A DNA stretch of 64,000 nucleotides from Lysobacter sp. GX 14042 (lineage in GTDB: Bacteria; Pseudomonadota; Gammaproteobacteria; Xanthomonadales; Xanthomonadaceae), in NCBI RefSeq assembly GCF_021390425.1, contig NZ_JAJUWY010000006.1, forward strand, positions 124,001 through 188,000, given 5' to 3'. Position 1 is the first letter of the stretch; every line of letters begins with the position of its first letter. The position numbers were made by a program, and so were the translations under genes. Shown here piece by piece: positions 16,089 to 25,244 of the stretch. A model generated the notes under the pieces. The model made no database searches. It worked only from the letters and a program-made list of their open reading frames with translations, and was not told where the DNA came from.

Positions 16089-16826
16089 TCAGGTATGGAC
16101 GCCGGCCAGCCGCTCCTCGATCCGCTCCACGGTGACGTCCAGCTGCCGGTGCAGCAGATCGGTGAGCTGCAGGGAGCACGCCTCCATCTGCTCGACCAGT
16201 ACCCGGTCCTCGTCGGAGAGGGTGGGCGAGGTCCGCAGCAGGTATAGCGAGGTCACGATGGGTTGGAAGATGTTGCGGATGTCGCGTTCGGTCTCGCCGA
16301 GCAGCTCCTGGCGGAAATCGGCGTCGCGCAGGCGGGCGCGCGCCGCGTCGAGGTCGTCGACGAGTTCCAGTTGCAGGCCGATCATCTCGGCGAAGAGCTG
16401 CAGCGACTTCACCACCGCAAGGTCCTCGACTTCCGCCGGACGGCTGTCGATCGCGCACAGGGTGCCGAAGAAATCGCCGGTGCGGCGGAAGATCGGCACC
16501 GAGATGTAGCTCTCCAGGCCGTAGATGCGGGGGGTGTGGTGCTGCGAGTAGACCGGGTGCGTGCTCGCGCGGTCGAACGCCACGGGCATGTGGTGCTGGC
16601 GGACCTCGTTGCACAGGGTGGTCTCAAGCTCCAGCTCGTCGCCCGGTACCAGGCCGAAGCCGGATTCGTCGAGGACCGCGCAGGCGGTCCAGCGGGTATC
16701 GGTTACCCGGGCCACGGCGCAGAAACGCATGCCGGTGATCTGCGCGACGGCCGAGAGTATCCGCGGTATCGCATCGATCCGCTGGATGTGGGCCACGTCC
16801 GGGTTCACTGCGCTTGGCTCGTGCAT
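16089..16826 (-). CDS. GAF-domain protein with a degenerate histidine-kinase-like helix pair
   Basis: 245 residues. Residues 20-165 are a GAF sensor (ILSAVAQITGMRFCAVARVTDTRWTACAVLD, then ISVPIFRRTGDFFGTLCAIDSRP). After residue 175, RLRDADFRQELLGETERDIRNIF occupies the position where GAF histidine kinases have FREQxxGxxxHDLRNPL, but the phosphoaccepting His is replaced. No ATPase domain follows; the protein ends shortly after two helices. It is therefore probably a non-kinase sensor or dimerising regulator derived from a kinase. Ligand unknown. Confidence 0.75.
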   Translation of the reverse strand: MHEPSAVNPDVAHIQRIDAIPRILSAVAQITGMRFCAVARVTDTRWTACAVLDESGFGLVPGDELELETTLCNEVRQHHMPVAFDRASTHPVYSQHHTPRIYGLESYISVPIFRRTGDFFGTLCAIDSRPAEVEDLAVVKSLQLFAEMIGLQLELVDDLDAARARLRDADFRQELLGETERDIRNIFQPIVTSLYLLRTSPTLSDEDRVLVEQMEACSLQLTDLLHRQLDVTVERIEERLAGVHT

Positions 16827-16892
16827 GGCTTCCGGACGGTTCGGGCGGGGGGACCCACGATATACCGGTCTGCGGCCGGCCGCCTCTGGTGC

Positions 16893-18047
16893 TCAGGCGG
16901 ACGCCAGGCGGCCAAGGAACACCAGCAGCGTGGCCACCGCCAGCATCACGAAGTAGATGTTGCCGATGACCAGGTACTTGAGTCCGGTCAGCCACCACGA
17001 CTGCCGGTAGACGCGCTTCTGCATCAACAGCAGGTAGACCGGCATCCAGACCAGCACGGCCGCCAGTGCAAGGTCCAGCGCGATGCCTGCCGCACCTGCG
17101 CCGAACCAGCCGTCCAGCGCGGAGATCACGAAGGCCAGCAACAGCATGAGCAGCAGGAACACGTGGCTGTACAACGCCACCACCAGGTGTTCGAGGTACA
17201 GCCGGCCCGTGAACAGGTAGGCGATCTTCAGCAGCAGTGCGAATACCGGCACCAGCAGGAACAGCGCCGATGGCGCCGCCGACATAATTCCCTGCAGCCA
17301 GGCGTCGGTATCCGCGACATCCATTGACTGCATGTTCTTCTCGAGGTTGCCGATCCTGCGGTTCAGCCAGTCGTTGGCGAACCCCGGCCACCAGCCGATC
17401 ACCAGCGGGTTCTCCTTCGCGTCCCATTCGCCCCGGTGGCCGAACAGGTTGATCCGCAGCCTTGGCCGGTCGGACGCGGCCGACGGGTTCCCGGCCGCGT
17501 CCGTGGCCGGGCTGCCGGTCAGCTCGACCACCCGGTTGGCTGCGGCGCCGCGGATCCGCGCCTCGGCCGCGATGAGGGTGGGATCGACTCCCGGCGTGTT
17601 GCCGGCATCCGCGCGTGCCTGCTGGATCCCGGCGACCGCCTGGTCGCGGAGAAGCTCGACTTCTTCGACGGTGGTGGCCGCGTTGATTCCGTCCAGGCCG
17701 TCGACCCTGAGGGCGTCCTCCCCGAGATGCACCGAGGCGGCCCCGACGAAGAACGTGAGCACGCTCAGCACCACGAACAGGCGCAGTGGCGCGATATAGC
17801 GGGCGCGGTGGCCGGCCAGGTAGTTGATCGCCACCCGTCCCGGCGACGACAGGTCGCGCAGGGTGCGGAACAGCCGCCCGTCCAGGTGCCAGAACGCCTC
17901 GAAGAATTCCTCGACCGCATGGCCGATGTGCCGGATCGGGTCGTGCACGGATTGCCCGCAGACGTGGCAGTACTCGCCCTGCAGCGCGGTCGCGCAGTTC
18001 TCGCACTGGACCGGCGCGCGATGGGTCCTGCTGGCTTGCTCACTCAC
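16893..18047 (-). CDS. DUF3667 family membrane protein with N-terminal zinc ribbon
   Basis: 384 residues with GTG start at 18047. The N-terminus holds a CxxC-x8-CxxC zinc ribbon (CENCATALQGEYCHVCGQ), then HIGHAVEEFFEAFWHLDGRLFRTLRDLSSPG, typical of DUF3667. Membrane helices lie near residue 90 (LRLFVVLSVLTFFVGAA) and in four or five segments after residue 255. Between them is a periplasmic insertion of about 150 residues. The family has no established function. It is divergent from the D-aminoacylase gene across 115 bases. Confidence 0.85.
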   Translation of the reverse strand: MSEQASRTHRAPVQCENCATALQGEYCHVCGQSVHDPIRHIGHAVEEFFEAFWHLDGRLFRTLRDLSSPGRVAINYLAGHRARYIAPLRLFVVLSVLTFFVGAASVHLGEDALRVDGLDGINAATTVEEVELLRDQAVAGIQQARADAGNTPGVDPTLIAAEARIRGAAANRVVELTGSPATDAAGNPSAASDRPRLRINLFGHRGEWDAKENPLVIGWWPGFANDWLNRRIGNLEKNMQSMDVADTDAWLQGIMSAAPSALFLLVPVFALLLKIAYLFTGRLYLEHLVVALYSHVFLLLMLLLAFVISALDGWFGAGAAGIALDLALAAVLVWMPVYLLLMQKRVYRQSWWLTGLKYLVIGNIYFVMLAVATLLVFLGRLASA

Positions 18048-18162
18048 GCTGGTGGTTCCCCGGGGCCACGATGGGCGGCCGCTACGATAACGGGCAGCCA
18101 CGGCCCGGCGCCAGCGTCCGGATGGCGGTACCGTAGGTTCCTTGCCGACGCGAGGGGTTGTC

Positions 18163-19779
18163 ATGAGCCAGGGCTGGTCCAGGCGCGGGTTCCTGGGTGC
18201 GATGGCCGCGGGGAGCGCCTGCGCCCTGCTGCCGTTCGGGGCGGGTGCGGTTCCGGTGCGGCAGGCGCGGGTGCCGGGCTGGGTGTTCCGCGACGTGCTG
18301 CTTGTCGATGGCAGCGGACGGCCGGGACAGGCCACGGACGTGGTGGTGCTGGGCGACCGCATCCAGCACATCGGCCGGGTGCCGGCCGCGCAGGCGCGCG
18401 GGTTGCGCGTGGTGGAGGGCGGCGGCCGGGTACTGGCGCCGGGTTTCATCGACCTGCACACCCACGGCGACCCGCTGCAAGGGGCGTTCACGCCGTTCCT
18501 GGCGATGGGCGTGACCACCGTGGTGCTGGGGCAGGACGGCGGCAGCCCGGCCTTGGCGGATTCGGCGACTGCCGCGGACAGCCTGCCAGCATGGATGGAC
18601 GCAGTGGAGCGGGCCACGCCGGACATCAACGTCGCCACGCTCTCCGGCCACGGGACGCTGCGGCGCCGCGCCGGCATCGACGACGGCACGCGCCGGCCGT
18701 CCGGCGCCCGGCTGGAAACACTGCAGTCGATCCTTGAGCAGGACCTGCGTGCCGGTGCCTTCGGCCTGTCCACCGGGCTGGAATACGTACCCGGCCGTTA
18801 CGCGGAGCCGCGCGAGCTGGCCAGCCTTGGCCCGGTGGTCGCGCGCTTCGGCGGGGTGGCGATGAGCCACATGCGTTCGGAGGATGCCGACGAGGTGCGC
18901 GATTCGATCCGCGAGCTGGTGGTTGCGGCGGGCCCGGCACGGGCGCACGTCTCGCACCTGAAGATGGTCTACGGCAAGGGCGAGGCCGCGGCGGAGGAGT
19001 TGCTGGCCTTCCTGCAGTCGCTGCGCGGGGCGGAGCAGCCACTGACCGCGGACGCCTATCCCTACGAGGCGAGCTATACCGGCGTGGCGATCCTGTTCCC
19101 CGAGTGGGCGCTGCCGCCGGCCGACTACAACGCGGTGCGCCGGGCGCGCGGTGACGAACTGCGCGCGTACCTGCAGCGGCGCATGGAGCAGCGCGGCGGA
19201 CCGGAGGCCTTGCTGTTCGGCACCGGGCCGCATGCCGGCCGCACCCTGGCGCAGGTCGCGGCGCAGCAGGAACTGCCCTTCGCCGAGGCCCTGCTGGACA
19301 TCGGCCCCGGCGGCGGCCAGGCCGCGCACTTCGTGATGGACCGTGCCCTGCAGGACCGGTTGCTGCTGGACCCGCAGGTGGCGGTTGCCTCCGACGGCTC
19401 GCCGGGCGGCAGCCATCCCCGCGGCGCCGGCACCTTCGCCAAGTGGATCGAGGACTTTGCCGTCCGCCAGCCGCGCGTGAGCCTGGAAGAGGCGGTGCGC
19501 AAGGCGACGTCACTGCCGGCCTCGATCCTCGGCCTGCGCGATCGCGGCACGATCCGCCCGGGCGCCAGGGCCGACCTGGTGCTGTTCGATCCAGCCGGGA
19601 TCCGCGCCCATGCGGACTACGTGGATCCCACCGCGATGGCGGAGGGGTTCGACCTGGTGGTGGTCAATGGCCAGCCTGCCCTGGAGGCGGGCGAGCCGGC
19701 CGGTCGGGCAGGGCGGCTGCTGCGCCGCGGCGCTACCATCCCCGTCCGCTCTCCCGCCACGAAGGATCACAGAAAATGA
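18163..19779 (+). CDS. Tat-exported D-aminoacylase / N-acyl-D-amino-acid amidohydrolase
   Basis: 538 residues. The N-terminus SRRGFLGAMAAGSACALLP is a twin-arginine signal, so the enzyme is exported folded to the periplasm. The amidohydrolase metal site begins with APGFIDLHTHGD (about residue 100). GLSTGLEYVPGRYAE and VSHLKMVYGKG are typical of D-aminoacylases, and ASDGSPGGSHPRGAGTFAKW carries the catalytic aspartate region. Such enzymes release D-amino acids from N-acyl derivatives. The next gene (MliC) overlaps by ATGA, linking peptidoglycan or D-amino-acid handling to lysozyme defence. Confidence 0.87.
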   Translation: MSQGWSRRGFLGAMAAGSACALLPFGAGAVPVRQARVPGWVFRDVLLVDGSGRPGQATDVVVLGDRIQHIGRVPAAQARGLRVVEGGGRVLAPGFIDLHTHGDPLQGAFTPFLAMGVTTVVLGQDGGSPALADSATAADSLPAWMDAVERATPDINVATLSGHGTLRRRAGIDDGTRRPSGARLETLQSILEQDLRAGAFGLSTGLEYVPGRYAEPRELASLGPVVARFGGVAMSHMRSEDADEVRDSIRELVVAAGPARAHVSHLKMVYGKGEAAAEELLAFLQSLRGAEQPLTADAYPYEASYTGVAILFPEWALPPADYNAVRRARGDELRAYLQRRMEQRGGPEALLFGTGPHAGRTLAQVAAQQELPFAEALLDIGPGGGQAAHFVMDRALQDRLLLDPQVAVASDGSPGGSHPRGAGTFAKWIEDFAVRQPRVSLEEAVRKATSLPASILGLRDRGTIRPGARADLVLFDPAGIRAHADYVDPTAMAEGFDLVVVNGQPALEAGEPAGRAGRLLRRGATIPVRSPATKDHRK

Positions 19780-20105
19780 AACCCGCCCCCACAGCCCTCA
19801 CCGCCCTGTCAGCCGCCCTCTTGGCCGCCTGCACCACCACCACGCCGGCCGGCGGCGACGCCATCCGCGAAGTCGCTTTCGACTGCACCAATGGCGAGAC
19901 CCTGTCGGTGCGCTTCGACCAGGCCCGCGAACGGGCGACCCTGGTCCGCCACGGCAACGAAATCGAGCTGCCCCAGCAGGTCAGCGGGTCGGGCTTCATC
20001 TACAGCAACGGCCCCAACACCATCCGTGGCAAGGGCGATGCGCTGACGGTGGAGATCGGACGGATGGTGCCGATCGAATGCACCGCCCGGCCTGGCCGGA
20101 ACTAG
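19776..20105 (+). CDS. mliC: MliC-family lysozyme inhibitor lipoprotein
   Basis: 109 residues; ATG overlaps the upstream TGA. The lipobox LLAAC puts the mature N-terminal cysteine at about residue 19. The mature domain has the MliC pattern: FDCTNGETLSVRF, then LVRHGNEIELPQQVSGSGFIYSNG and a closing TIRGKGDALTVEIG, with a second Cys (PIECTA) for the disulphide. MliC proteins block host or competitor c-type lysozyme at the outer membrane. Its start shows no independent Shine-Dalgarno better than AAGGATCACAGAA, so it probably depends on the D-aminoacylase transcript. Confidence 0.88.
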   Translation: MKPAPTALTALSAALLAACTTTTPAGGDAIREVAFDCTNGETLSVRFDQARERATLVRHGNEIELPQQVSGSGFIYSNGPNTIRGKGDALTVEIGRMVPIECTARPGRN

Positions 20106-21313
20106 GCGCTTTCCGGCTCCAGCCTGAGCAGCCAGCCCTTGCCCTCGCGGGTGCCGTCCTCCAGCAGCCAGATCGCGCCGTCGGGACCCTGTTCGACCTC
20201 GCGGATGCGCCGGCCCATGTCGAAGCGCTCGGCTTCGCGGGCGCCGGCATCCTGGAACTGCACCCGGACCAGCGACATCGACGACAGGCCGCCGATGAAG
20301 CCGCTGCCGCGCCACCGCGGGAACAGGTCGCCGTCGTAGATGATGAAGCCGGCCGGCGAGATCACCGGGGTCCAGGTGATGATCGGCGCCCGGAGCTCGG
20401 GCCGGGTGTCGTGGTCGGGGATCGGCGTGTCGTCGTAGTGGTTGCCGTTGGAAACGACCGGGTAACCGTAGTTCTCGCCCTTCTCGATCAGGTTGAGCTC
20501 GTCGCCGCCCTTGGGTCCCATTTCATGCGCCCACAGCCGGCCCTTGGCATCGAAGGCCATGCCAAGGATGTTGCGGTGGCCGAGCGACCAGACCTGCGCG
20601 GCCACGCCGCCCTGATCGGCGAAGGGGTTGCCGTCGGGCACGCTGCCGTCCTCGTTCAGGCGCACGATCTTGCCCAGGTTGCCGGTCATGTCCTGGGCCG
20701 GGTCGAACGCCTTGCGCTCGCTGGAGCTGATCCACAGCATGCCGTCGTCGTCGAAGGCGATGCGGTAGCCGAAATGGCCGTCGCCGCTCTTCTTGGGCAC
20801 CTGGCGCCAGATGACTTCCAGGTCCTCCAGCGCAGCGCCGCCGGCCTGGTCCTCCACCAGCCGGGCACGGGCGACCGCGGCGCCCATCAGGCCCCCGTCG
20901 CCGGCCTCGACGAAGCTGATGTAGACGAGCCGGTTGCCGTCGAAATCCGGGTGCAGGACCACGTCGCCGAGGCCGCCCTGGGCCACGTGCATGACCTCGG
21001 GGACGCCGGCGACGGTGGCGGTGGTGTCCGTTGCCGGGTCGTAGAGCTTCAGCGTCCCGGCCATCTCGGTCACCAGCAGGCGACCGTCGGGCAGGAAGGT
21101 CATCGCCCACGGTGCATCGAACCGAGCCACCTCGGTGGTGGTGAAGGCGTGGGTCGGCGCGTCGGCGGCCTGGCCTTCGCCGGTCGTGGCGATGCCGGTG
21201 GCAGGAGCGTCCGTGCTGGGCGCGGGCGCGGGGGTGGGATGGCTCTCGCCGCCGCAGGCCGCCAGCAGCCCGAGCGCGATACCGAGTACCAGTGAGTGCC
21301 TGGCCAGGTTCAT
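20102..21313 (-). CDS. PQQ-dependent aldose sugar dehydrogenase lipoprotein (Asd/YliI-like)
   Basis: 403 residues. Lipobox LLAAC (about residue 20) is followed by a Pro/Ala/Thr linker. The six-bladed propeller shows FDAPWAMTFLPDGRLLVTE, GGLGDVVLHPDFDGNRLVYISF, SGDGHFGYRIAFDDDGMLWIS, GHRNILGMAFDAKGRLWAHEMGPKGGDELN and ISPAGFIIYDGDLFP, all standard for soluble aldose dehydrogenases. The His in GHFGYRIAF and the Arg in GHRN line the PQQ pocket. It oxidises sugars in the periplasm if PQQ is available; no PQQ biosynthesis genes are in the window. Its 3' end overlaps mliC by 4 bases, convergent. Confidence 0.9.
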   Translation of the reverse strand: MNLARHSLVLGIALGLLAACGGESHPTPAPAPSTDAPATGIATTGEGQAADAPTHAFTTTEVARFDAPWAMTFLPDGRLLVTEMAGTLKLYDPATDTTATVAGVPEVMHVAQGGLGDVVLHPDFDGNRLVYISFVEAGDGGLMGAAVARARLVEDQAGGAALEDLEVIWRQVPKKSGDGHFGYRIAFDDDGMLWISSSERKAFDPAQDMTGNLGKIVRLNEDGSVPDGNPFADQGGVAAQVWSLGHRNILGMAFDAKGRLWAHEMGPKGGDELNLIEKGENYGYPVVSNGNHYDDTPIPDHDTRPELRAPIITWTPVISPAGFIIYDGDLFPRWRGSGFIGGLSSMSLVRVQFQDAGAREAERFDMGRRIREVEQGPDGAIWLLEDGTREGKGWLLRLEPESA

Positions 21314-21398
21314 GGTGACGCTCCGGTGGGGGATGAGCGAGAGGGTACCCGGAACCACCGGAGCGGGTCCCGGAGCGGTCGGGCGGACAGGTTGCCGC

Positions 21399-22181
21399 TC
21401 AGCCGCCGGCGGCGTGGTTCGCGGCCTCGTAGAACAGGCAGATCCTGCGCCCCTGTGCCTCGATCACCTGGATCGGCGTGTCGTACAGGTCGGACAGCCG
21501 CTCGCCGGTGATGATTTCCCCTGGCGGTCCTTCGCTGTGCACGCGCCCGTTCTTCATCGCAACGATGGTGTCGGAGTACCAGGAGGCGAAGTTGATGTCG
21601 TGCAGCACCACCACCACGGTGCGGCCCAGCTCGTCGGCGGCGCGGCGCAGCCGCTCCATCATCTGGCTGGAGTGCCGGATGTCGAGGTTGTTCAGCGGCT
21701 CGTCCAGCAGCAGGTAGTCGGTGTCCTGGCACAGCGCCATGGCCACGAACGCGCGCTGCCGCTGCCCGCCGGACAGCTCGTCCAGGTAGCGGGTGCGCAG
21801 CTCGTCCAGGCCGAGCCAGGCGAGCGAGCGGTCCACGTGCACCCGGTCGTCGGGGCCGGGGCGCCCGAGGTTGTGCGGATACCGGCCGAAGGCGACCAGG
21901 TCCTGCACCGTCAGCCTGACCGAAAGGTGGTTGTCCTGGCGCAGGATCGCCAGCCGCCTGGCCAGCAGGTTCGACGGCGTCCGGGCCACGTCCAGGCCAT
22001 CGACCTCGACACTGCCGGAGTCCATCGCCAGCAGCCGGCTCACCATCGACAGCAGGGTCGACTTGCCGGCGCCGTTGGGGCCGATGATCGAGGTCACCCC
22101 GCCCGCGGGCAGGGTCAGCGATACGCCGTCGACCACCAGGTGGTCGCCATAGGCCTTTTGCAGGGATCGGGTGACGATCAT
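21399..22181 (-). CDS. ferric-siderophore ABC transporter ATP-binding protein
   Basis: 260 residues. Walker A GPNGAGKST (about residue 34), Q-loop near RQDN, signature LSGGQRQRAFVAMAL (about 138), Walker B YLLLDEPLNNLD and switch His in VLHDINFAS. Sequence features (LTVQDLVAFGRYPHN, IRHSSQMMERLRR) fit the FecE/CeuD/YclP group that powers catecholate siderophore import. Its start overlaps the upstream permease stop by 4 bases. It is the last gene of a four-gene operon read from 25191 downward. Confidence 0.92.
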   Translation of the reverse strand: MIVTRSLQKAYGDHLVVDGVSLTLPAGGVTSIIGPNGAGKSTLLSMVSRLLAMDSGSVEVDGLDVARTPSNLLARRLAILRQDNHLSVRLTVQDLVAFGRYPHNLGRPGPDDRVHVDRSLAWLGLDELRTRYLDELSGGQRQRAFVAMALCQDTDYLLLDEPLNNLDIRHSSQMMERLRRAADELGRTVVVVLHDINFASWYSDTIVAMKNGRVHSEGPPGEIITGERLSDLYDTPIQVIEAQGRRICLFYEAANHAAGG

Positions 22182-23170
22182 CGCGCCGCGCCCCTCAGGA
22201 TCAGGAAGATGAAGACGAGCCCACCAAGGAACTCGATGATGATCGACAGCGCGGTGCCGAAGGCGAACACCCGCTCCATGATCGTCTGCCCGCCGACCAG
22301 GCAGATGATCGCGACCAGGATCGAGATGGGCAGGACATAGCGGTGCCGGCCGTCGCCGGCCAGCGCATGGGCCAGGCTGGCCACCAGCAGGCCGAAGAAG
22401 GTGACCGGGCCGACCAGCGCGGTGGACACCGACACCAGCACCGCCATGATCACCAATACCTTCATCACCGTGGCCCGGTACTCCACGCCCAGGCCGATCG
22501 CGGCCGCGCGGCCGAGCGAGAGCACGTCCAGCATGCGGTACAGGCGCAGCAGGGCGATCGAGGCCGCCACCACGATCAGGGTGGAGATCCCCAGCAGGGT
22601 GCGGTCGATGGTGTTGAAGCTGGCGAAGAAACTGTCCTGCAGGACCATGAACTCGTTGGGGTCCATCATCCGCTGCATCAGGTTGGACAGGCTGCGGAAC
22701 AGCACGCCGAACACGATGCCGACCAGCACCATCAGGTGCAGGCTGCGCTCGCCGCCGATGAACAGCCAGCGGAACAGCAGCACGCTGAAGCCGATCATCG
22801 CCACCACTTCCACCAGGAACTGCAGCCGCGCATCGACGGTGGCCAGCGTGGCGGAGGTGAAGAAGAACACGATGAGCGTCTGGATCAGCAGGAACAGCGT
22901 GTCGAAGCCCATGATCGCGGGCGTCAGGATGCGGTTGTTGGTCACGGTCTGGAACAGCACCGTCGACACCGCGATCGAGTACCCCACCAGCACCAGCCCC
23001 AGCAGCTTGGCGCCGCGGAAGGGCAGCACGAAGCCCCAGTTGCCACGCGCACCGACCAGCATGAAGCAGGCGATCGCGGCCAGCGCCAGCACCGACAGCA
23101 CGGCGATCACCACCACCGGGCGCGAGGGCTGCCGCAGGACGGCGGGAAGGCGGAACTCAGGCAGTGCCAT
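22178..23170 (-). CDS. iron-siderophore ABC transporter permease (second permease)
   Basis: 330 residues with about nine hydrophobic helices. LLGLVLVGYSIAVSTVLFQTVTNNRILTPAIMGFDTLFLL is the conserved FecCD segment, and GPVTFFGLLVASLAHALAGDGRHRYVLP carries the coupling-helix region before the C-terminus. It matches the CeuC/YclO/FatC branch of the FecCD family and forms the channel with the other permease. It overlaps the first permease gene by 14 bases. Confidence 0.9.
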   Translation of the reverse strand: MALPEFRLPAVLRQPSRPVVVIAVLSVLALAAIACFMLVGARGNWGFVLPFRGAKLLGLVLVGYSIAVSTVLFQTVTNNRILTPAIMGFDTLFLLIQTLIVFFFTSATLATVDARLQFLVEVVAMIGFSVLLFRWLFIGGERSLHLMVLVGIVFGVLFRSLSNLMQRMMDPNEFMVLQDSFFASFNTIDRTLLGISTLIVVAASIALLRLYRMLDVLSLGRAAAIGLGVEYRATVMKVLVIMAVLVSVSTALVGPVTFFGLLVASLAHALAGDGRHRYVLPISILVAIICLVGGQTIMERVFAFGTALSIIIEFLGGLVFIFLILRGAAR

Positions 23171-24200
23171 CGCGCTTGCGCAGCAGGAGGTAGAGGAAGA
23201 TGCCGCTGCCCACGACGCCGACGACCACGCTGACCGGGATCTCGTACGGCGCCCGGACCACGCGCCCGAAGATGTCGCAGGCGAGCACGAAGGCGGCGCC
23301 GCCGGCGGCCACCCACGGCACCGCGCGGCGCATGTTGTCGCCCACCAGCAGGCTGACCACGTTGGGCACCACCAGTCCCAGGAAGGGGATGATGCCGACC
23401 GTCACCAGGACCACGGCGCTGATGACCGACACGATCACCAGCCCGACCATCATCACCCGGCGGTAGTTGAGCCCCAGGTTCACGGTGAAGTCCCGGCCCA
23501 GCCCGGCAACGGTGAAGCGGTCGGCCGCGATCCAGGACACCACCAGGCCGGCAAAGCCGAGCCACAGCAACTCGTAGCGGCCGCTGAGCACCCCCGAGAA
23601 GTCGCCCACCCGCCAGGCGAGCATCGTGCCCATGAGTTCATAGCGGTAGGCGAAAAAGGTGGTGACCGCCCCGATCACCCCGCCGAGCATGATCCCGACC
23701 AGTGGCGGCAGGAACACGTCGCGCAGCGGCACGAAGCGCAGGATCCGCACGAACAGCGCCGTGCCCGCGAGGGCGAAGCAGCCCGACACCGCCATCTTGG
23801 CCATCACCGGCCAGCCCGGTACCAAGAGGGTAGCGGCGAGGAAGCCCAGCGCCGCCGAGTCCGCGGTGCCGACGGTGGTCGGCTCGACGAAGCGGTTGCG
23901 GACGATCATCTGCATCACCAGCCCGGCGATCGCCATCGACGCGCCGGCCAGCATCGCCGCCAGCGTGCGCGGTAGGCGGCTCTCCAGCAGCACCAGCAGG
24001 TCGCGGTCGGCCACGCCCGAGGACAGCAACGCGGTGATCCGCACCGGGCTCACGCCGACGAACAGGCTGGTGAGGCCCAGTACCAGCAGTACCAGGACGG
24101 CAAGGGCCGGGGCCCGCAGGGACATGGGATTCTCGTGCACGGTCAAAACAGGCATCGCGGCCACGCCGCCGCCGGGCGTGGCCGCGTCGCCGCGGGCCAT
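23157..24200 (-). CDS. iron-siderophore ABC transporter permease (first permease)
   Basis: 347 residues from ATG 24200, one base after the upstream stop. In-frame Met codons at about 24155 and 24125 (MSLRAPALAVLVLLVLGL) would give a more typical N-terminus and may be the real start. FecCD signatures are LPRTLAAMLAGASMAIAGLVMQMIVRNRFVEPTTVGTADSAALG and IPFLGLVVPNVVSLLVGDNMRRAVP. It belongs to the CeuB/YclN/FatD branch and pairs with the 22178-23170 permease in the inner membrane. Confidence 0.9.
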   Translation of the reverse strand: MARGDAATPGGGVAAMPVLTVHENPMSLRAPALAVLVLLVLGLTSLFVGVSPVRITALLSSGVADRDLLVLLESRLPRTLAAMLAGASMAIAGLVMQMIVRNRFVEPTTVGTADSAALGFLAATLLVPGWPVMAKMAVSGCFALAGTALFVRILRFVPLRDVFLPPLVGIMLGGVIGAVTTFFAYRYELMGTMLAWRVGDFSGVLSGRYELLWLGFAGLVVSWIAADRFTVAGLGRDFTVNLGLNYRRVMMVGLVIVSVISAVVLVTVGIIPFLGLVVPNVVSLLVGDNMRRAVPWVAAGGAAFVLACDIFGRVVRAPYEIPVSVVVGVVGSGIFLYLLLRKRDGTA

Positions 24201-24201
24201 G

Positions 24202-25191
24202 TCAGGACCCCGCGCCGACGGCCTCCATGACCTGGTCGGCCAGGCGGGTGACGGCGGTGAAGCCGTGCATCACCACGTAGGCCGGCACCGGATCGAGGTA
24301 GACGATGTGGCCGTCCTTCCAGGCGCGGGTCTGGTGCACCAGGGCGTTGTCGAGCAGCTTCTGCGCCGCCCCGCCTTCGCTGGTGCCGATCCCGGCATCG
24401 CGGTCGACGACGAAGATCCAGGCCGGGTCGGCCTCGAGGATGAACTCGAAGGAGACCGCGTCGCCGCCGTGGAAGCGGTCGTCGACCTCGTCGCGGACCG
24501 GCTTGAAGCCCGCCTCGGTGAAGATCCAGCTCAGCCGCGAATCATTGCCGTAGACGCCCAGCCTGCCGGCGTTGGTCACCAGCACGATCGCCGTCCCGGC
24601 GTCGGCGGTGCGCTCGCGCAGTGCCGCGAACTTCCCGTCGATCTCGGCGTTGAGCTCGGCGGCGCGCTCCTGCTTGCCGAAGATCGCGCCCAGGGTGGTG
24701 ACGTTCGCCTTGACGCCCTCGACCAGGTTGTCGTTGTCGACCGACAGGTCGATCGTCGGCGCGATCGCGGACACTTCGGAGAACTTGGTCCGGGAGCGCC
24801 CGGCGAGGATCACCAGGTCGGGCTGGGCGGCGCTGATCACCTCGTAATCGGGCTCCTGGAGCGTGCCGGTCTTCAGGTACGGCTCGGTCCCGTACTGCGC
24901 CAGGTAGTCGGGCAGTCCCCTGGCGGGGACGCCGATCACGGCGTCGACCCCGAGCGCATCGAGGATGTCGAGCACGGCGATGTCCTGCACGACCACGCGC
25001 TGCGGCTGCCGCTCCAGGACGATTTCACCCTGGCGGTGGGTGACCGGGATCGGGCCGGCCTCGCCCTGGGTAGCCGGGGTTTCGGTCGGGGTTCCTGCGC
25101 TGCCGGTCACCGTCCCCTCGCCGGGCGACGGGTTGGAGCACGCGGCCAGTGCGAGGACGAGCGCGGCCAGGATCAGGATCTTCTTGTTCAT
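24202..25191 (-). CDS. siderophore-binding lipoprotein (CeuE/YclQ-like)
   Basis: 329 residues. The signal ILAALVLALAAC ends in a lipobox cysteine at about residue 18, followed by a Ser/Thr/Gly linker. The type III binding fold shows PQRVVVQDIAVLDILDALGVDAVIGVPARGLP, then EVISAAQPDLVILAGRS and GRLGVYGNDSRLSWIFTEAGF. This is the FatB/CeuE/YclQ group that binds catecholate or mixed siderophores. The protein delivers ferric siderophore from the periplasm to the two permeases. No siderophore biosynthesis or TonB receptor gene is nearby, so the ligand may be foreign. A Fur box lies 63 bases upstream. Confidence 0.9.
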   Translation of the reverse strand: MNKKILILAALVLALAACSNPSPGEGTVTGSAGTPTETPATQGEAGPIPVTHRQGEIVLERQPQRVVVQDIAVLDILDALGVDAVIGVPARGLPDYLAQYGTEPYLKTGTLQEPDYEVISAAQPDLVILAGRSRTKFSEVSAIAPTIDLSVDNDNLVEGVKANVTTLGAIFGKQERAAELNAEIDGKFAALRERTADAGTAIVLVTNAGRLGVYGNDSRLSWIFTEAGFKPVRDEVDDRFHGGDAVSFEFILEADPAWIFVVDRDAGIGTSEGGAAQKLLDNALVHQTRAWKDGHIVYLDPVPAYVVMHGFTAVTRLADQVMEAVGAGS

Positions 25192-25244
25192 TACTGCCTC
25201 TTTCTAAGCCGGCCGGGTTGCGGCCGGGCCAGGTGATTCGCGCA

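Noticed and set aside
19610-21295. 561-codon plus-strand frame opposite the sugar dehydrogenase
   Set aside because: The minus strand encodes a full PQQ dehydrogenase; the plus frame has no domain.
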